NCBI GenBank assembly: GCA_027365475.1 | Contig: DAHXNI010000004.1 | Coordinates: 1-39,535 of the forward strand | Origin: Pseudomonadota bacterium | Lineage (GTDB): Bacteria; Pseudomonadota; Gammaproteobacteria; JAKAQQ01 | Direction: 5' to 3' | DNA length: 39,535 nt | Made by a program: the position numbers and the translations under genes | Part shown: positions 15,624 to 22,995 of the stretch, piece by piece | How positions within the stretch are numbered: the first letter of the stretch is position 1 | How the letters are laid out: every line of letters starts with the position of its first letter | The notes under the pieces: model-generated | Seen by the model: only the letters and a program-made list of their open reading frames with translations | Told to the model about the DNA's origin: nothing | Database searches by the model: none

Positions 15624-16871
15624 TCAGGGGCAGGCGCGGAAAACCAGCGTTCCATTGGTTCCGCCAAAACCGAAAGAGTTCGACAACACGACTTTGAGAC
15701 GCGCTTTCCGAGACTGGTTCGGCACGTAATCCAGATCGCATTCGGGATCGGGATGTTCCAGATTGAAGGTTGCCGGAATGACCTGGTCGCGCAGCGCCAG
15801 AATCGAAAAAATCGCCTCAATCGCTCCGGCTGCGCCCAATAAATGACCCGTGACGGATTTCGTCGAACTGATCGCCAATCGCGATGCGTGCGCACCCCAG
15901 ACTGCTTTGATCGCACGACTTTCGGCCAGATCGCCAACCACGGTCGAAGTTCCATGTGCGTTGACGTAGTCAACCGTTTCAGGAGCGATGCCCGCATCTT
16001 TCAGCGCATTGCGCATGCAGAGCGCCGCACCCGCTCCATCCTCGGGTGGTGCGGTGATGTGATAGGCATCTCCACTCACACCGAACCCGATCAACTCGGC
16101 CCAGATCCGGGCTCCGCGGCTCCGCGCGTGCTCCAGAGACTCGATCACAAGAACCGCAGCGCCGTCGGACAAGACGAAGCCGTCGCGGTCACGATCCCAG
16201 GGACGGCTCGCACCGCCTGGATTGTCATTGCGTGTCGACAGTGCCCGCGCGGAACAAAACCCTGCAACACCTCCGGGCGAGATGGCCATCTCGGCCCCCC
16301 CCGCCAGCATCACGTCCGCATCGCCCCGCTCAATGATCCGGGCGGCATAGCCGATACAGTGGGTTCCGGTCGTACAGGCCGTGACCAGTCCGAGGTTGGG
16401 GCCGCGCAGATTGTAGAGAATCGACAGATGACCGGCCACCATGTTGATGATCGACCCCGGCACGAAAAACGGGGACACTTTCTTGGGGCCGTCATATTCG
16501 CGGACCAGATCGCGGATTTTCTCGATACTCAGGATGCCTCCGATTCCGGCGCCGATGATCACCCCCATACGTTCGGCCGCCTCCCCTTCGGGCACCGCCA
16601 AGCCAGCATCATCAAAGGCGAGCTTCCCCGCGGCCACGCCGTATTGCATGAACGGATCCATCTTGCGCGCATCCTTGGGCGGCATGTAGCGTGTCGGATC
16701 GAAATCCTTGACCTCACCGGCAAAACGGGTGGGATAGTTCGCTGGATCGAAATGCGTGATGGGCGCGAAGCCGTGGCGCCCCTCCAGCACGTTTTCCCAC
16801 GCGCGCTCGACCGTGTGTCCCACGGGGGAAATCACTCCCATGCCGGTCACAACGATCTGCTTGCGTGTCAC
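15624..16871 (-). CDS. fabF: Beta-ketoacyl-ACP synthase II
   Basis: This 415-residue condensing enzyme elongates acyl-ACP with malonyl-ACP in type II fatty-acid synthesis and favours palmitoleoyl-ACP in E. coli. The Cys-His-His triad is C166 (TACTTGTH), H306 (NAHGTST) and H343 (GHLLGAAG), a constant +3 offset from E. coli numbering. The GTG at 16871 has GAGAG at nine to ten bases; a TTG three codons upstream is too close to that site. A terminator-like hairpin separates it from acpP, so its expression is probably lower than that of acpP. Confidence 0.96.
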   Translation of the reverse strand: MTRKQIVVTGMGVISPVGHTVERAWENVLEGRHGFAPITHFDPANYPTRFAGEVKDFDPTRYMPPKDARKMDPFMQYGVAAGKLAFDDAGLAVPEGEAAERMGVIIGAGIGGILSIEKIRDLVREYDGPKKVSPFFVPGSIINMVAGHLSILYNLRGPNLGLVTACTTGTHCIGYAARIIERGDADVMLAGGAEMAISPGGVAGFCSARALSTRNDNPGGASRPWDRDRDGFVLSDGAAVLVIESLEHARSRGARIWAELIGFGVSGDAYHITAPPEDGAGAALCMRNALKDAGIAPETVDYVNAHGTSTVVGDLAESRAIKAVWGAHASRLAISSTKSVTGHLLGAAGAIEAIFSILALRDQVIPATFNLEHPDPECDLDYVPNQSRKARLKVVLSNSFGFGGTNGTLVFRACP

Positions 16872-16910
16872 AGCGGGCAATCTCTCAATCAGGGGTGGGG
16901 TTCGGTTCTG

Positions 16911-16941
16911 AAAACGGTCCCGCAGAGTCGGGGACCGTTTT
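16911..16941 (-). terminator. Terminator/attenuator hairpin between acpP and fabF
   Basis: A perfect 11-bp inverted repeat (AAAACGGTCCC at 16911-16921, GGGACCGTTTT at 16931-16941) with a 9-base loop lies 15 bases after the acpP stop and 40 bases before the fabF start. In the direction of transcription the stem ends in TTTT. This is the form of an intrinsic terminator. Its place suggests partial termination that leaves acpP mRNA in excess over fabF mRNA. Confidence 0.75.
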
Positions 16942-16955
16942 TCCAGGGCGCCCGG

Positions 16956-17198
16956 TCAATGCTCCTCAATATGCGCCTTGATGTAATCAACAGCCTGTTG
17001 CACCGTCGTGATTTTTTCTGCTTCCTCGTCCGGAATCTCGCATTCGAACTCCTCTTCGAGCGCCATGACCAGTTCAACGGTATCCAGAGAGTCCGCCCCG
17101 AGATCGTCGACGAACGATGCCTCGGGCTTGACCTGCTCTTCCTTGACGCCCAACTGTTCCACAATGATTTTCTTGACTCGCTCTTCAATATTGCTCAT
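16956..17198 (-). CDS. acpP: Acyl carrier protein
   Basis: This 80-residue, very acidic protein carries growing acyl chains on a phosphopantetheine attached to S37 in the invariant [10 protein letters not shown] motif. The flanking helices ([15 protein letters not shown] and [17 protein letters not shown]) are nearly canonical. It supplies fatty-acid, lipid A and lipoprotein pathways, several of whose genes are in this window. It has its own candidate promoter in the 129-base gap after fabG and a strong hairpin behind it, as expected for one of the most abundant cell proteins. Confidence 0.99.
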   Translation of the reverse strand: MSNIEERVKKIIVEQLGVKEEQVKPEASFVDDLGADSLDTVELVMALEEEFECEIPDEEAEKITTVQQAVDYIKAHIEEH

Positions 17199-17250
17199 GT
17201 GCTCGAGTCCCCATTAGTTTCAGAATGACGCCACAGCGCCGGAATGTGCA

Positions 17251-17281
17251 ATTGTAGCCAAAAAAAACGCTGGCACCGCAA
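17251..17281 (-). promoter_or_regulatory. Candidate acpP promoter
   Basis: On the minus strand TTGCGG (plus 17276-17281) and TACAAT (plus 17251-17256) are separated by 19 bases, slightly longer than ideal. The -10 matches 5 of 6 consensus bases and lies about 50 bases before the acpP start. A run of eight T lies in the spacer. Confidence 0.4.
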
Positions 17282-17327
17282 CTCCACATGAAATCGATAA
17301 GATTCAGCATCTTTCATCTGAAACTGT

Positions 17328-18077
17328 TTATGACATATACATGCCGCCGTTCACCTGGAGTGTTTCTCCGGTGATGTAGGCCGCAGCGGGTGACGCCAGA
17401 AAACTGACACAGCCTGCCACTTCCTCAACCTTTCCAAGGCGTCTCAAGGGAATACGCTCCATGAGCAGCTTCTTCTGCTCCGGAGTGATCTCCCGTGTCA
17501 TGTCCGTGTCAATCAGGCCGGGTGCCACGGCATTGACCCGGACACCCCGTGACCCGACTTCCTGGGCCAGCGAACGGGTGAAACCCAGGATGCCGCCTTT
17601 TGCTGCGGCGTAGTTGACCTGTCCGGGGTTACCGCTCAGCGCAACGACCGAGGAGAGGTTGATGATCGCCCCCCCCCGTGCCCGCAACATGCCGCGGAGA
17701 CAGGCCTTGGTCAAACGGAAAACCGCACTCAAATCAACCTCAATGACCTCATCCCAAAGCGCACCCGTCATGCGGAGCAAAAGGTCGTCCCGGGTAATGC
17801 CCGCATTATTGACAAGAACCGATACCGGCCCCCATCGCTGTTCGAGGTTTTTGACCGCCTCCTCAAGGCTTTCAATCGTGGCGCTCCTGAAATCAAGGAG
17901 CCAGCCCGATCCGGCTCGCCCCCGTTCGGTCAGCCAGTGGTCAATGGTGGCGACGCCTGGGGACGTGGTTGCGGTTCCCACAACCGGGTATCCGTCGTCC
18001 GAAAGACGCGCCAAAATCGCGGCACCGATCCCTCGGCTTGCGCCCGTGACCAGCGCAAAACCCAGTTTATCAGTCAT
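17328..18077 (-). CDS. fabG: 3-oxoacyl-ACP reductase
   Basis: This 249-residue SDR enzyme reduces 3-ketoacyl-ACP with NADPH in fatty-acid elongation. The nucleotide motif TGASRGIG is at residues 11-18, NNAG at 90-93, and catalytic S143, Y156 and K160 (NYAAAKGG). ATG 18077 has GGAGG eight bases upstream and overlaps the end of fabD by 8 bases. A GTG-type extension upstream is not needed. The C-terminal ITGETLQVNGGMYMS is typical of FabG. Confidence 0.97.
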   Translation of the reverse strand: MTDKLGFALVTGASRGIGAAILARLSDDGYPVVGTATTSPGVATIDHWLTERGRAGSGWLLDFRSATIESLEEAVKNLEQRWGPVSVLVNNAGITRDDLLLRMTGALWDEVIEVDLSAVFRLTKACLRGMLRARGGAIINLSSVVALSGNPGQVNYAAAKGGILGFTRSLAQEVGSRGVRVNAVAPGLIDTDMTREITPEQKKLLMERIPLRRLGKVEEVAGCVSFLASPAAAYITGETLQVNGGMYMS

Positions 18078-19038
18078 CGTTTGAACCTCCACCCGATTGG
18101 GCATATTGTTTCAGGGTACTCGCGTTTTCAAGTGCCACATGACTCAGGTCCGGGGCACAACGTCGGCCGAGTCCGCTGAGTACCCGTCCCGGCCCGCATT
18201 CGATGATCTCGAAGATCCCATAGTGATCCCGGAAAGCATGGATCGTATCGGTCCAGCGCACCGGTCGATAAAGCTGAGCAGCGAGTGCACGCCGGATCCC
18301 ATCCGGATCCGCATGCGTTGCAAGATCCGCATTATGAATCAGGGGAATCCGAGGAGGCCGGAGTCTCGTCCCGGCGAGTACCGCCTCGAACTGGCGCGCC
18401 GGCTCCCGCATGAGCGAACTATGCGCCGGCACGCTCACGGGCAGAAAAATAGCGCGCTTGGCACCCGCAGCACGGGCCCGCTCGATCAGTTCACCGACCG
18501 CCGTTTTCGTCCCCGCCACCACGATTTGCCCGGGGCAGTTGAAATTCACGGCCTCCACGGTACCAGAGGTGATGCCGCTGCATAAGTCGACCAGAGGGCC
18601 CACTTCAAGACCCATGATTGCAGCCATGGCGCCCTGACCTTCCGGGACCGCCGCCTGCATGAGCTGGGCGCGCGTAAGCACCAGATCGGCCAGTTCCGCA
18701 AGATCCAGCACACCGGCTGCATAGAGCGCCGGATATTCTCCGAGGCTGTGACCGGCCAGGACTTCAGGCAAACGCCCACCCGCTGCGCGATAAATCTCAT
18801 AGAATGCAACGTCTGCAGCCAGCATTAAAGGTTGCGTGACCGTGGTCTCGCCGAGTCGTTCGGCGGGGCCTTCCATGGCCAGTTTGCGAAGATCCTGACC
18901 ACAACGCCCGGAAACCACTCCGAATACCTGCAGGAGTGCCGGATGATTCACGCAATCAGCCAGCATTCCGATGGCTTGGGAACCCTGGCCCGGAAATACC
19001 ATGCCGCGCTTCAAAGCTGGAGAAGTTTCCGGAATCAT
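18070..19038 (-). CDS. fabD: Malonyl-CoA:ACP transacylase
   Basis: This 322-residue enzyme moves malonyl from CoA to ACP, providing the extender unit for FabF. It has FPGQGSQ near residue 15, the nucleophile S98 in GHSLGEY, and H206 in VPAHSSLM. ATG 19038 overlaps the stop of the rhombosortase gene by 4 bases (ATGA) with no clear ribosome site of its own, so translation is probably coupled to rrtA. In most bacteria fabH and plsX come before fabD; here the upstream gene is rrtA. Confidence 0.96.
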   Translation of the reverse strand: MIPETSPALKRGMVFPGQGSQAIGMLADCVNHPALLQVFGVVSGRCGQDLRKLAMEGPAERLGETTVTQPLMLAADVAFYEIYRAAGGRLPEVLAGHSLGEYPALYAAGVLDLAELADLVLTRAQLMQAAVPEGQGAMAAIMGLEVGPLVDLCSGITSGTVEAVNFNCPGQIVVAGTKTAVGELIERARAAGAKRAIFLPVSVPAHSSLMREPARQFEAVLAGTRLRPPRIPLIHNADLATHADPDGIRRALAAQLYRPVRWTDTIHAFRDHYGIFEIIECGPGRVLSGLGRRCAPDLSHVALENASTLKQYAQSGGGSNDD

Positions 19039-19691
19039 GCTGCGGGCTGTCCATTCCGTGAAACTGTCGGGTGCTCGGCGTGGCGCCGGTCGAAAGCGAT
19101 CCAGAGAAACCCGAGCAATGCTCCGGCGATGGCTCCATAGAGGTGGGCGATCGTGAGGATGGGACCGCCGATGGACCAGGTAGAGGTGGGCAGTGGGCCC
19201 CAAATTCTTTCGTATACGAGCTTCGCAATCAGAAAACCGAGCAGCCAGCGCCCGCCCCATTCCCTGCGCGCGACAGCGAGAAGCGCCCCGCTTGCCCAGT
19301 AGGTATGGAGGACACCTGAAATACCGACGTACCATTCAACATCCGGCGACAGGAAAAACACCCCGAGCCCGACTGCCACACAGCCAACCAGGGTGGCGAT
19401 CCAGAACCGGAGCGGGCCGAGCGTCTGGCCAAACAAGAGCCAAAGGAGAACGAGTCCTGCAAGATCGAGCAGTACATGCGGCCAACCCGAATGGACGAAA
19501 TTGGCGGTGATGAGACGCCACCACTGACCGGCGAGAACCGCCGGACGATCATAAGCCAAAGCCTGTCGGACGGGATTACCGCCGAGTTCGAGCCCCAGGC
19601 ATAAAACAACGACCAGAATCACCGGCCAGTGAGCCTTGAAGACCCGCTTGATGTGGTTTACCCAGCGATCACTGCCTTCGACCCGATGCAT
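19035..19691 (-). CDS. rrtA: Rhombosortase (GlyGly-CTERM intramembrane protease)
   Basis: This 218-residue rhomboid-family membrane protein has about six hydrophobic helices. The serine nucleophile is S125 in YVGISGVLH and the catalytic histidine is H183 in AHLYGAIAG. The HSGWPHVLLDLAGL helix near residues 67-80 corresponds to the rhomboid HxxxxHxxxN region with Asp in place of Asn. The short size and the VGISGVLH motif fit the rhombosortase subfamily, which removes the C-terminal GlyGly-CTERM anchor from proteins exported by type II secretion (VesB of Vibrio cholerae is the studied case). The gene is divergent from gspG and overlaps fabD. No GlyGly-CTERM substrate is visible in the window. 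Confidence 0.85.
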   Translation of the reverse strand: MHRVEGSDRWVNHIKRVFKAHWPVILVVVLCLGLELGGNPVRQALAYDRPAVLAGQWWRLITANFVHSGWPHVLLDLAGLVLLWLLFGQTLGPLRFWIATLVGCVAVGLGVFFLSPDVEWYVGISGVLHTYWASGALLAVARREWGGRWLLGFLIAKLVYERIWGPLPTSTWSIGGPILTIAHLYGAIAGALLGFLWIAFDRRHAEHPTVSRNGQPAA

Positions 19692-19692
19692 G

Positions 19693-19721
19693 CTGACTGA
19701 TACTCCGACTGGTGCTATGAT
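19693..19721 (+). promoter_or_regulatory. Promoter of the gsp operon
   Basis: CTGACT (19693-19698, 4 of 6) and TATGAT (19716-19721, 5 of 6) are separated by 17 bases, and the -10 is preceded by TG to make an extended -10 (TGCTATGAT). It lies about 64 bases before the gspG start. Its -35 is 2 bases from the rrtA start codon, so the two divergent transcripts must begin within a very short shared region. Confidence 0.55.
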
Positions 19722-19784
19722 GGGAACCGGAAATTGGGCGCAAGCCCAGACCGTGATTGCCCATCGCCCGTTCAAAGGATCGTA

Positions 19785-20231
19785 GTGTATCCGATGCCAA
19801 GCCTCGATCGCCAGTCGCTCAGCCGTGGTTTCACCCTGATCGAGGTCATGGTGGTCGTCGTCATTCTCGCTATCCTGGCTTCGATCATCGTGCCCAACGT
19901 CATCAACAAGCCAGCCGAGGCCCGTATCACCAAGGCGCAGGCCGATATCCGTTCGATCGTGGCTGCTCTCGAGATGTACAAACTCGACAACTATGTTTAT
20001 CCGACCACTGCACAGGGCCTCAAAGCACTTGTGGTCAAACCCACGCAATCACCCGTCCCACCACACTGGCACCATTACCTCAATCAGATTCCGGTCGATC
20101 CCTGGGGGCGTCCCTACAAATACCTTTACCCAGGAATCCATGGCACCTTTGACGTGTGGACCAACGGCCCTCCCTCGTCCTCGGGCAAAAAGCACGTGAT
20201 CGGCAACTGGAATCTCAGCCGCAACCAATGA
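19785..20231 (+). CDS. gspG: Type II secretion major pseudopilin GspG
   Basis: This 148-residue prepilin forms the main shaft of the T2SS pseudopilus. The prepilin peptidase site is SRG|FTLIEV (cleavage after G15, Glu at +5), followed by a hydrophobic helix. The core has YPTTAQGLKAL and IPVDPWGRPYKYLYPG, which are diagnostic. GTG 19785 has AGGA at five bases; ATG 19794 is an alternative. The C-terminal loop that in other GspG proteins binds calcium through two aspartates reads TNGPPSSSGKKHVIGNW here, with none. The stop overlaps gspH (ATGA). Confidence 0.96.
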   Translation: MYPMPSLDRQSLSRGFTLIEVMVVVVILAILASIIVPNVINKPAEARITKAQADIRSIVAALEMYKLDNYVYPTTAQGLKALVVKPTQSPVPPHWHHYLNQIPVDPWGRPYKYLYPGIHGTFDVWTNGPPSSSGKKHVIGNWNLSRNQ

Positions 20232-20791
20232 GTGGACTGGCGACCCGGACCGTGCGGGGGTTCACGCTGGTCGAAATTCTGGTCGTGCTTCTGATCGTCG
20301 GCATTCTCACCGGCATTGCCGTCCTGTCCCTCAGCGCGATCGGCCATGCGCCACGGCGGGAGCAGACCGCCCGCCACTTGGCCAGCCTGATCGAACTCGC
20401 GTCCCAGCAGGCCATCACGGAAGGGGAACAGCTGGGTCTCCGGGTTTCGCGCCATCGCTATACCTTCGTGCGAAACCAGGAAGGAAGATGGAAGACTTTT
20501 CACACGAGTTCGATATACCGGATGCGGCATGTTCCGGGCGGAGTGCACCTCTCGCTCCTGCTCCGAGGGACGCCGATCGCACTCCGTGCCCCTTTATCGA
20601 AATCGAAACGGAAGCACTCGGGCCGGGCACCCTCTGGGGCCGTCCTTCCCCAGATCCTCATTCTTTCGAATGGCGAGCTGTCGGGATTCGAAATCGACGT
20701 CTACGAACACGGCCACCGCCGCCCGTTCCGAATCCGGGGTAATCCTACGGGCCATATCTCACTGGTGGCACCGCACAGCACCCACTCATGA
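20228..20791 (+). CDS. gspH: Type II secretion minor pseudopilin GspH
   Basis: This 187-residue prepilin has cleavage site VRG|FTLVEI after G11 and a hydrophobic helix, then a globular domain with ARHLASLIELASQQAITEGEQLGL, typical of GspH/FimT, and a closing ILILSNGELSGFEI strand pair. GspH joins the pseudopilus tip to the shaft. The start overlaps the gspG stop (ATGA), and the stop overlaps gspI in the same way. Confidence 0.93.
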   Translation: MSGLATRTVRGFTLVEILVVLLIVGILTGIAVLSLSAIGHAPRREQTARHLASLIELASQQAITEGEQLGLRVSRHRYTFVRNQEGRWKTFHTSSIYRMRHVPGGVHLSLLLRGTPIALRAPLSKSKRKHSGRAPSGAVLPQILILSNGELSGFEIDVYEHGHRRPFRIRGNPTGHISLVAPHSTHS

Positions 20792-21276
20792 ACCGTCCAC
20801 GGCAGGGAGTCGACCGCGATCGTGCCTTTACCCTGCTCGAAGTCCTGATTGCGCTGGCCATCGTCGGCATCGGGCTTTTGGCACTACTCGGTACCTCGAT
20901 CGAAAACACACGGGTTGCAAGCGGGCTCCGGGACCGCACCTTCGCGAGCTATGTCGCGGCCAATGAAATCGAAACTCTGCAACTTGCCCCGAACTGGCCG
21001 AGCCTCGGCAAGAGCGAAGGCCATAGCCGGATGGCTGGCACCCGCTGGTATTGGACATTCAAGGTCACCCACACCGCTTCCCCAGGTCTGCTCAAAGTCG
21101 TGGTCGCAGTCGGCCTCCATCCACACGCGAGCCGCGCGCTCGTCTCCCTCACAGGCTTTCTCGGACGCAGTCTCCTCAACCGCCCGAGCCCGAGCATCTC
21201 AGCCCCACCCCCCCCAGGGGTCCTACCGAACCCGGGCGGACCTCTGGCCCCGCCGGGATTCGGGATGGGACCATGA
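20788..21276 (+). CDS. gspI: Type II secretion minor pseudopilin GspI
   Basis: This 162-residue prepilin has cleavage site DRA|FTLLEV after A13 (Ala rather than Gly at -1, seen in other GspI proteins) and the helix IALAIVGIGLLALL. The GspI-type motif NEIETLQL and a WYWTFKV strand follow. GspI starts tip assembly with GspJ and GspK. The last 30 residues are an unusual proline/glycine-rich tail (about residues 132-162) beyond the normal domain end. Start and stop overlap neighbours by ATGA. Confidence 0.93.
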   Translation: MNRPRQGVDRDRAFTLLEVLIALAIVGIGLLALLGTSIENTRVASGLRDRTFASYVAANEIETLQLAPNWPSLGKSEGHSRMAGTRWYWTFKVTHTASPGLLKVVVAVGLHPHASRALVSLTGFLGRSLLNRPSPSISAPPPPGVLPNPGGPLAPPGFGMGP

Positions 21277-21881
21277 AGCACCATTCGCGGGGCTTTACCC
21301 TGATCGAGATTCTCGTGGCAACCGCCATCCTCGCCCTGCTCGCCATCATGGCCTATGGTTCCCTCGGAACCATTCTTCAGGAACGTGCCCGAACCCGACG
21401 CGCCGGCTCGGCCCTCCAATCACTCCAGATGACCATGCTGTTCATGAGTCAGGACTTGGCACAAGCGGCACCCCGCCCAATCCGGAGCAGCACCGGAGTG
21501 CTGAAACCGGCGCTGCATGGCGGTGCCGGAACAGCAGGACCCCTGCTCGTGCTCACCCGCGATGGCGATCTCAATCCGGCTGAGGAACATCGCTCGGATC
21601 TTGAACGTGTGGGATACGGGCTCCGGCACCACGCGCTCGTCCGCTACACCTGGCCTGTACTGGATCGGGTCACCCCCCTCACGCCAGAGCGGGAAACCCT
21701 GCTCCATCATGTGCGCTCCTTCAAGATCCGGTTTCTCGGCCCTCAGGGAAACTGGCATCGCCACTGGCCTGCCCTAGACGCTGCACTTGCCGCTGAACTC
21801 AACCGCAGACCGATCGGCATCAAGATCATCCTCAAGACCAAGACCTGGGGCACGATCGAACGGATCTTCGAACTGCCATGA
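21273..21881 (+). CDS. gspJ: Type II secretion minor pseudopilin GspJ
   Basis: This 202-residue prepilin has cleavage site SRG|FTLIEI after G7 and the helix LVATAILALLAIMAYGSL. The globular part has MSQDLAQAAPRPIR and the VRYTWPVLDR segment, the usual GspJ pattern. It forms the pseudopilus tip with GspI and GspK. An in-frame extension upstream overlaps gspI and lacks a prepilin leader, so ATG 21273 is the start. Confidence 0.94.
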   Translation: MKHHSRGFTLIEILVATAILALLAIMAYGSLGTILQERARTRRAGSALQSLQMTMLFMSQDLAQAAPRPIRSSTGVLKPALHGGAGTAGPLLVLTRDGDLNPAEEHRSDLERVGYGLRHHALVRYTWPVLDRVTPLTPERETLLHHVRSFKIRFLGPQGNWHRHWPALDAALAAELNRRPIGIKIILKTKTWGTIERIFELP

Positions 21882-22792
21882 TCCGGGTCCGCGAACGAGG
21901 CGTCGCCATACTGATCGCACTCGTGATCATCGCGATCGCTTCAGCGATCGCCGGTCGCATGATCTGGGACCGGAATCTCGCACTCCACCGGACTCAGAAC
22001 ATATTGCGGTTTGAACAAGATTACCTCTACGCCACAGGCGCGGAATCATGGATCGCGAGCCTGATCCACGAAGATCTCGGCACCCAGCCCACAGTCAACC
22101 TGACCCAGAACTGGGCCGAGGAACTCCCCCCGCTCCCCATTCCGCATGGGGAAATGGCCGGACGTCTCGTCGATCTTCAGGGCTATTTCAACCTCAATAA
22201 CCTGGCTGCCCAGACGGGCGGTGTCAATGTCAACGAACTCGCCGTTTTCGAACGCCTGCTGGCCGAGTTTGACATCAACCCCGAAGTTGCCCAAGCGGTC
22301 GCAAACTGGGTTTCTTCCACCCAGTCAAACTCGGGCAGCGGTTCAAACGGCATCTATGCCTCCCTCACTCCGCCTTATCGCGCACCCAATGCTCCCATGG
22401 CCAGCGCAACTGAACTGAGACTCGTAGCCGGAATCGACCGGAGTCAATACGAAGCGTTGAGACCCTGGATGGTGAGCCTGCCCATCCCGACTGCGCTCAA
22501 TATCAATACCGCACCGCTACCGATTCTGGAGTCGCTCACAGCCAACCCGAACGCAAGCAATCTCCAGAACATCGTCAAGCAGCAGAGAGCAGGCGGTTTC
22601 CAGAGTACCGCCCTGTTTGAAAGCATGCTGGGGCAGCCGGTCACCATTCCGGTCGGTGTGGACAGCAGTTTTTTCAGGCTCCTTTTGTCCATTCACTATG
22701 CCGGCAGCCGGTTCACGCTCCGGAGCATCCTGTTCCGGGCACCCACCGGGCAAACCCGGGTTTACAGCCAAAGCTTCGGCAACTCGCCATGA
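21878..22792 (+). CDS. gspK: Type II secretion minor pseudopilin GspK
   Basis: This 304-residue tip pseudopilin has a leader ending RERG and helix VAILIALVIIAIAS. As is normal for GspK, the +5 residue is not Glu. The large domain has YATGAESWI, GYFNLNNL, VANWVSST and LNINTAPLPIL, all family marks. GspK caps the pseudopilus. It overlaps gspJ by ATGA. After it comes the only real gap in the operon (203 bases before gspL). Confidence 0.95.
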   Translation: MIRVRERGVAILIALVIIAIASAIAGRMIWDRNLALHRTQNILRFEQDYLYATGAESWIASLIHEDLGTQPTVNLTQNWAEELPPLPIPHGEMAGRLVDLQGYFNLNNLAAQTGGVNVNELAVFERLLAEFDINPEVAQAVANWVSSTQSNSGSGSNGIYASLTPPYRAPNAPMASATELRLVAGIDRSQYEALRPWMVSLPIPTALNINTAPLPILESLTANPNASNLQNIVKQQRAGGFQSTALFESMLGQPVTIPVGVDSSFFRLLLSIHYAGSRFTLRSILFRAPTGQTRVYSQSFGNSP

Positions 22793-22995
22793 ATCCCGCC
22801 CGTCAACAAGGATGGGCTCGTACCAACCGAGGCGACTCATCCGGAGCCAAACCGGATCATGGCTCATGCGGATCCACCGCAAGATCGGTTATGATCGACC
22901 GTGCCCGGATGAACGCCGGAGCTTCCAGAGATGTATCGAGGCAGCGACGGATCCCCCCTCACCCCCGAACCCGAGTATTTGCATAGCTCTCCCCC
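22793..22995 (+). other. Non-coding gap between gspK and gspL
   Basis: In an operon whose genes otherwise overlap, these 203 bases hold no convincing gene. A 65-codon frame opens on the ATGA at the gspK stop (22789) and ends at 22986, but its product is low-complexity and rich in Arg/Ser. A TATGAT at 22890-22895 resembles a -10 box but has no -35. gspL has no recognisable Shine-Dalgarno sequence. Confidence 0.5.

Noticed and set aside
15843-17228. A 461-codon open frame on the plus strand opposite fabF and acpP
   Set aside because: It is the antisense shadow of two certain genes in GC-rich DNA. The product has no recognisable domain and no start signal.
22789-22986. A 65-codon frame starting on the ATGA at the end of gspK
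   Set aside because: The composition is not protein-like and there is no ribosome site. Kept only as part of the gap description.
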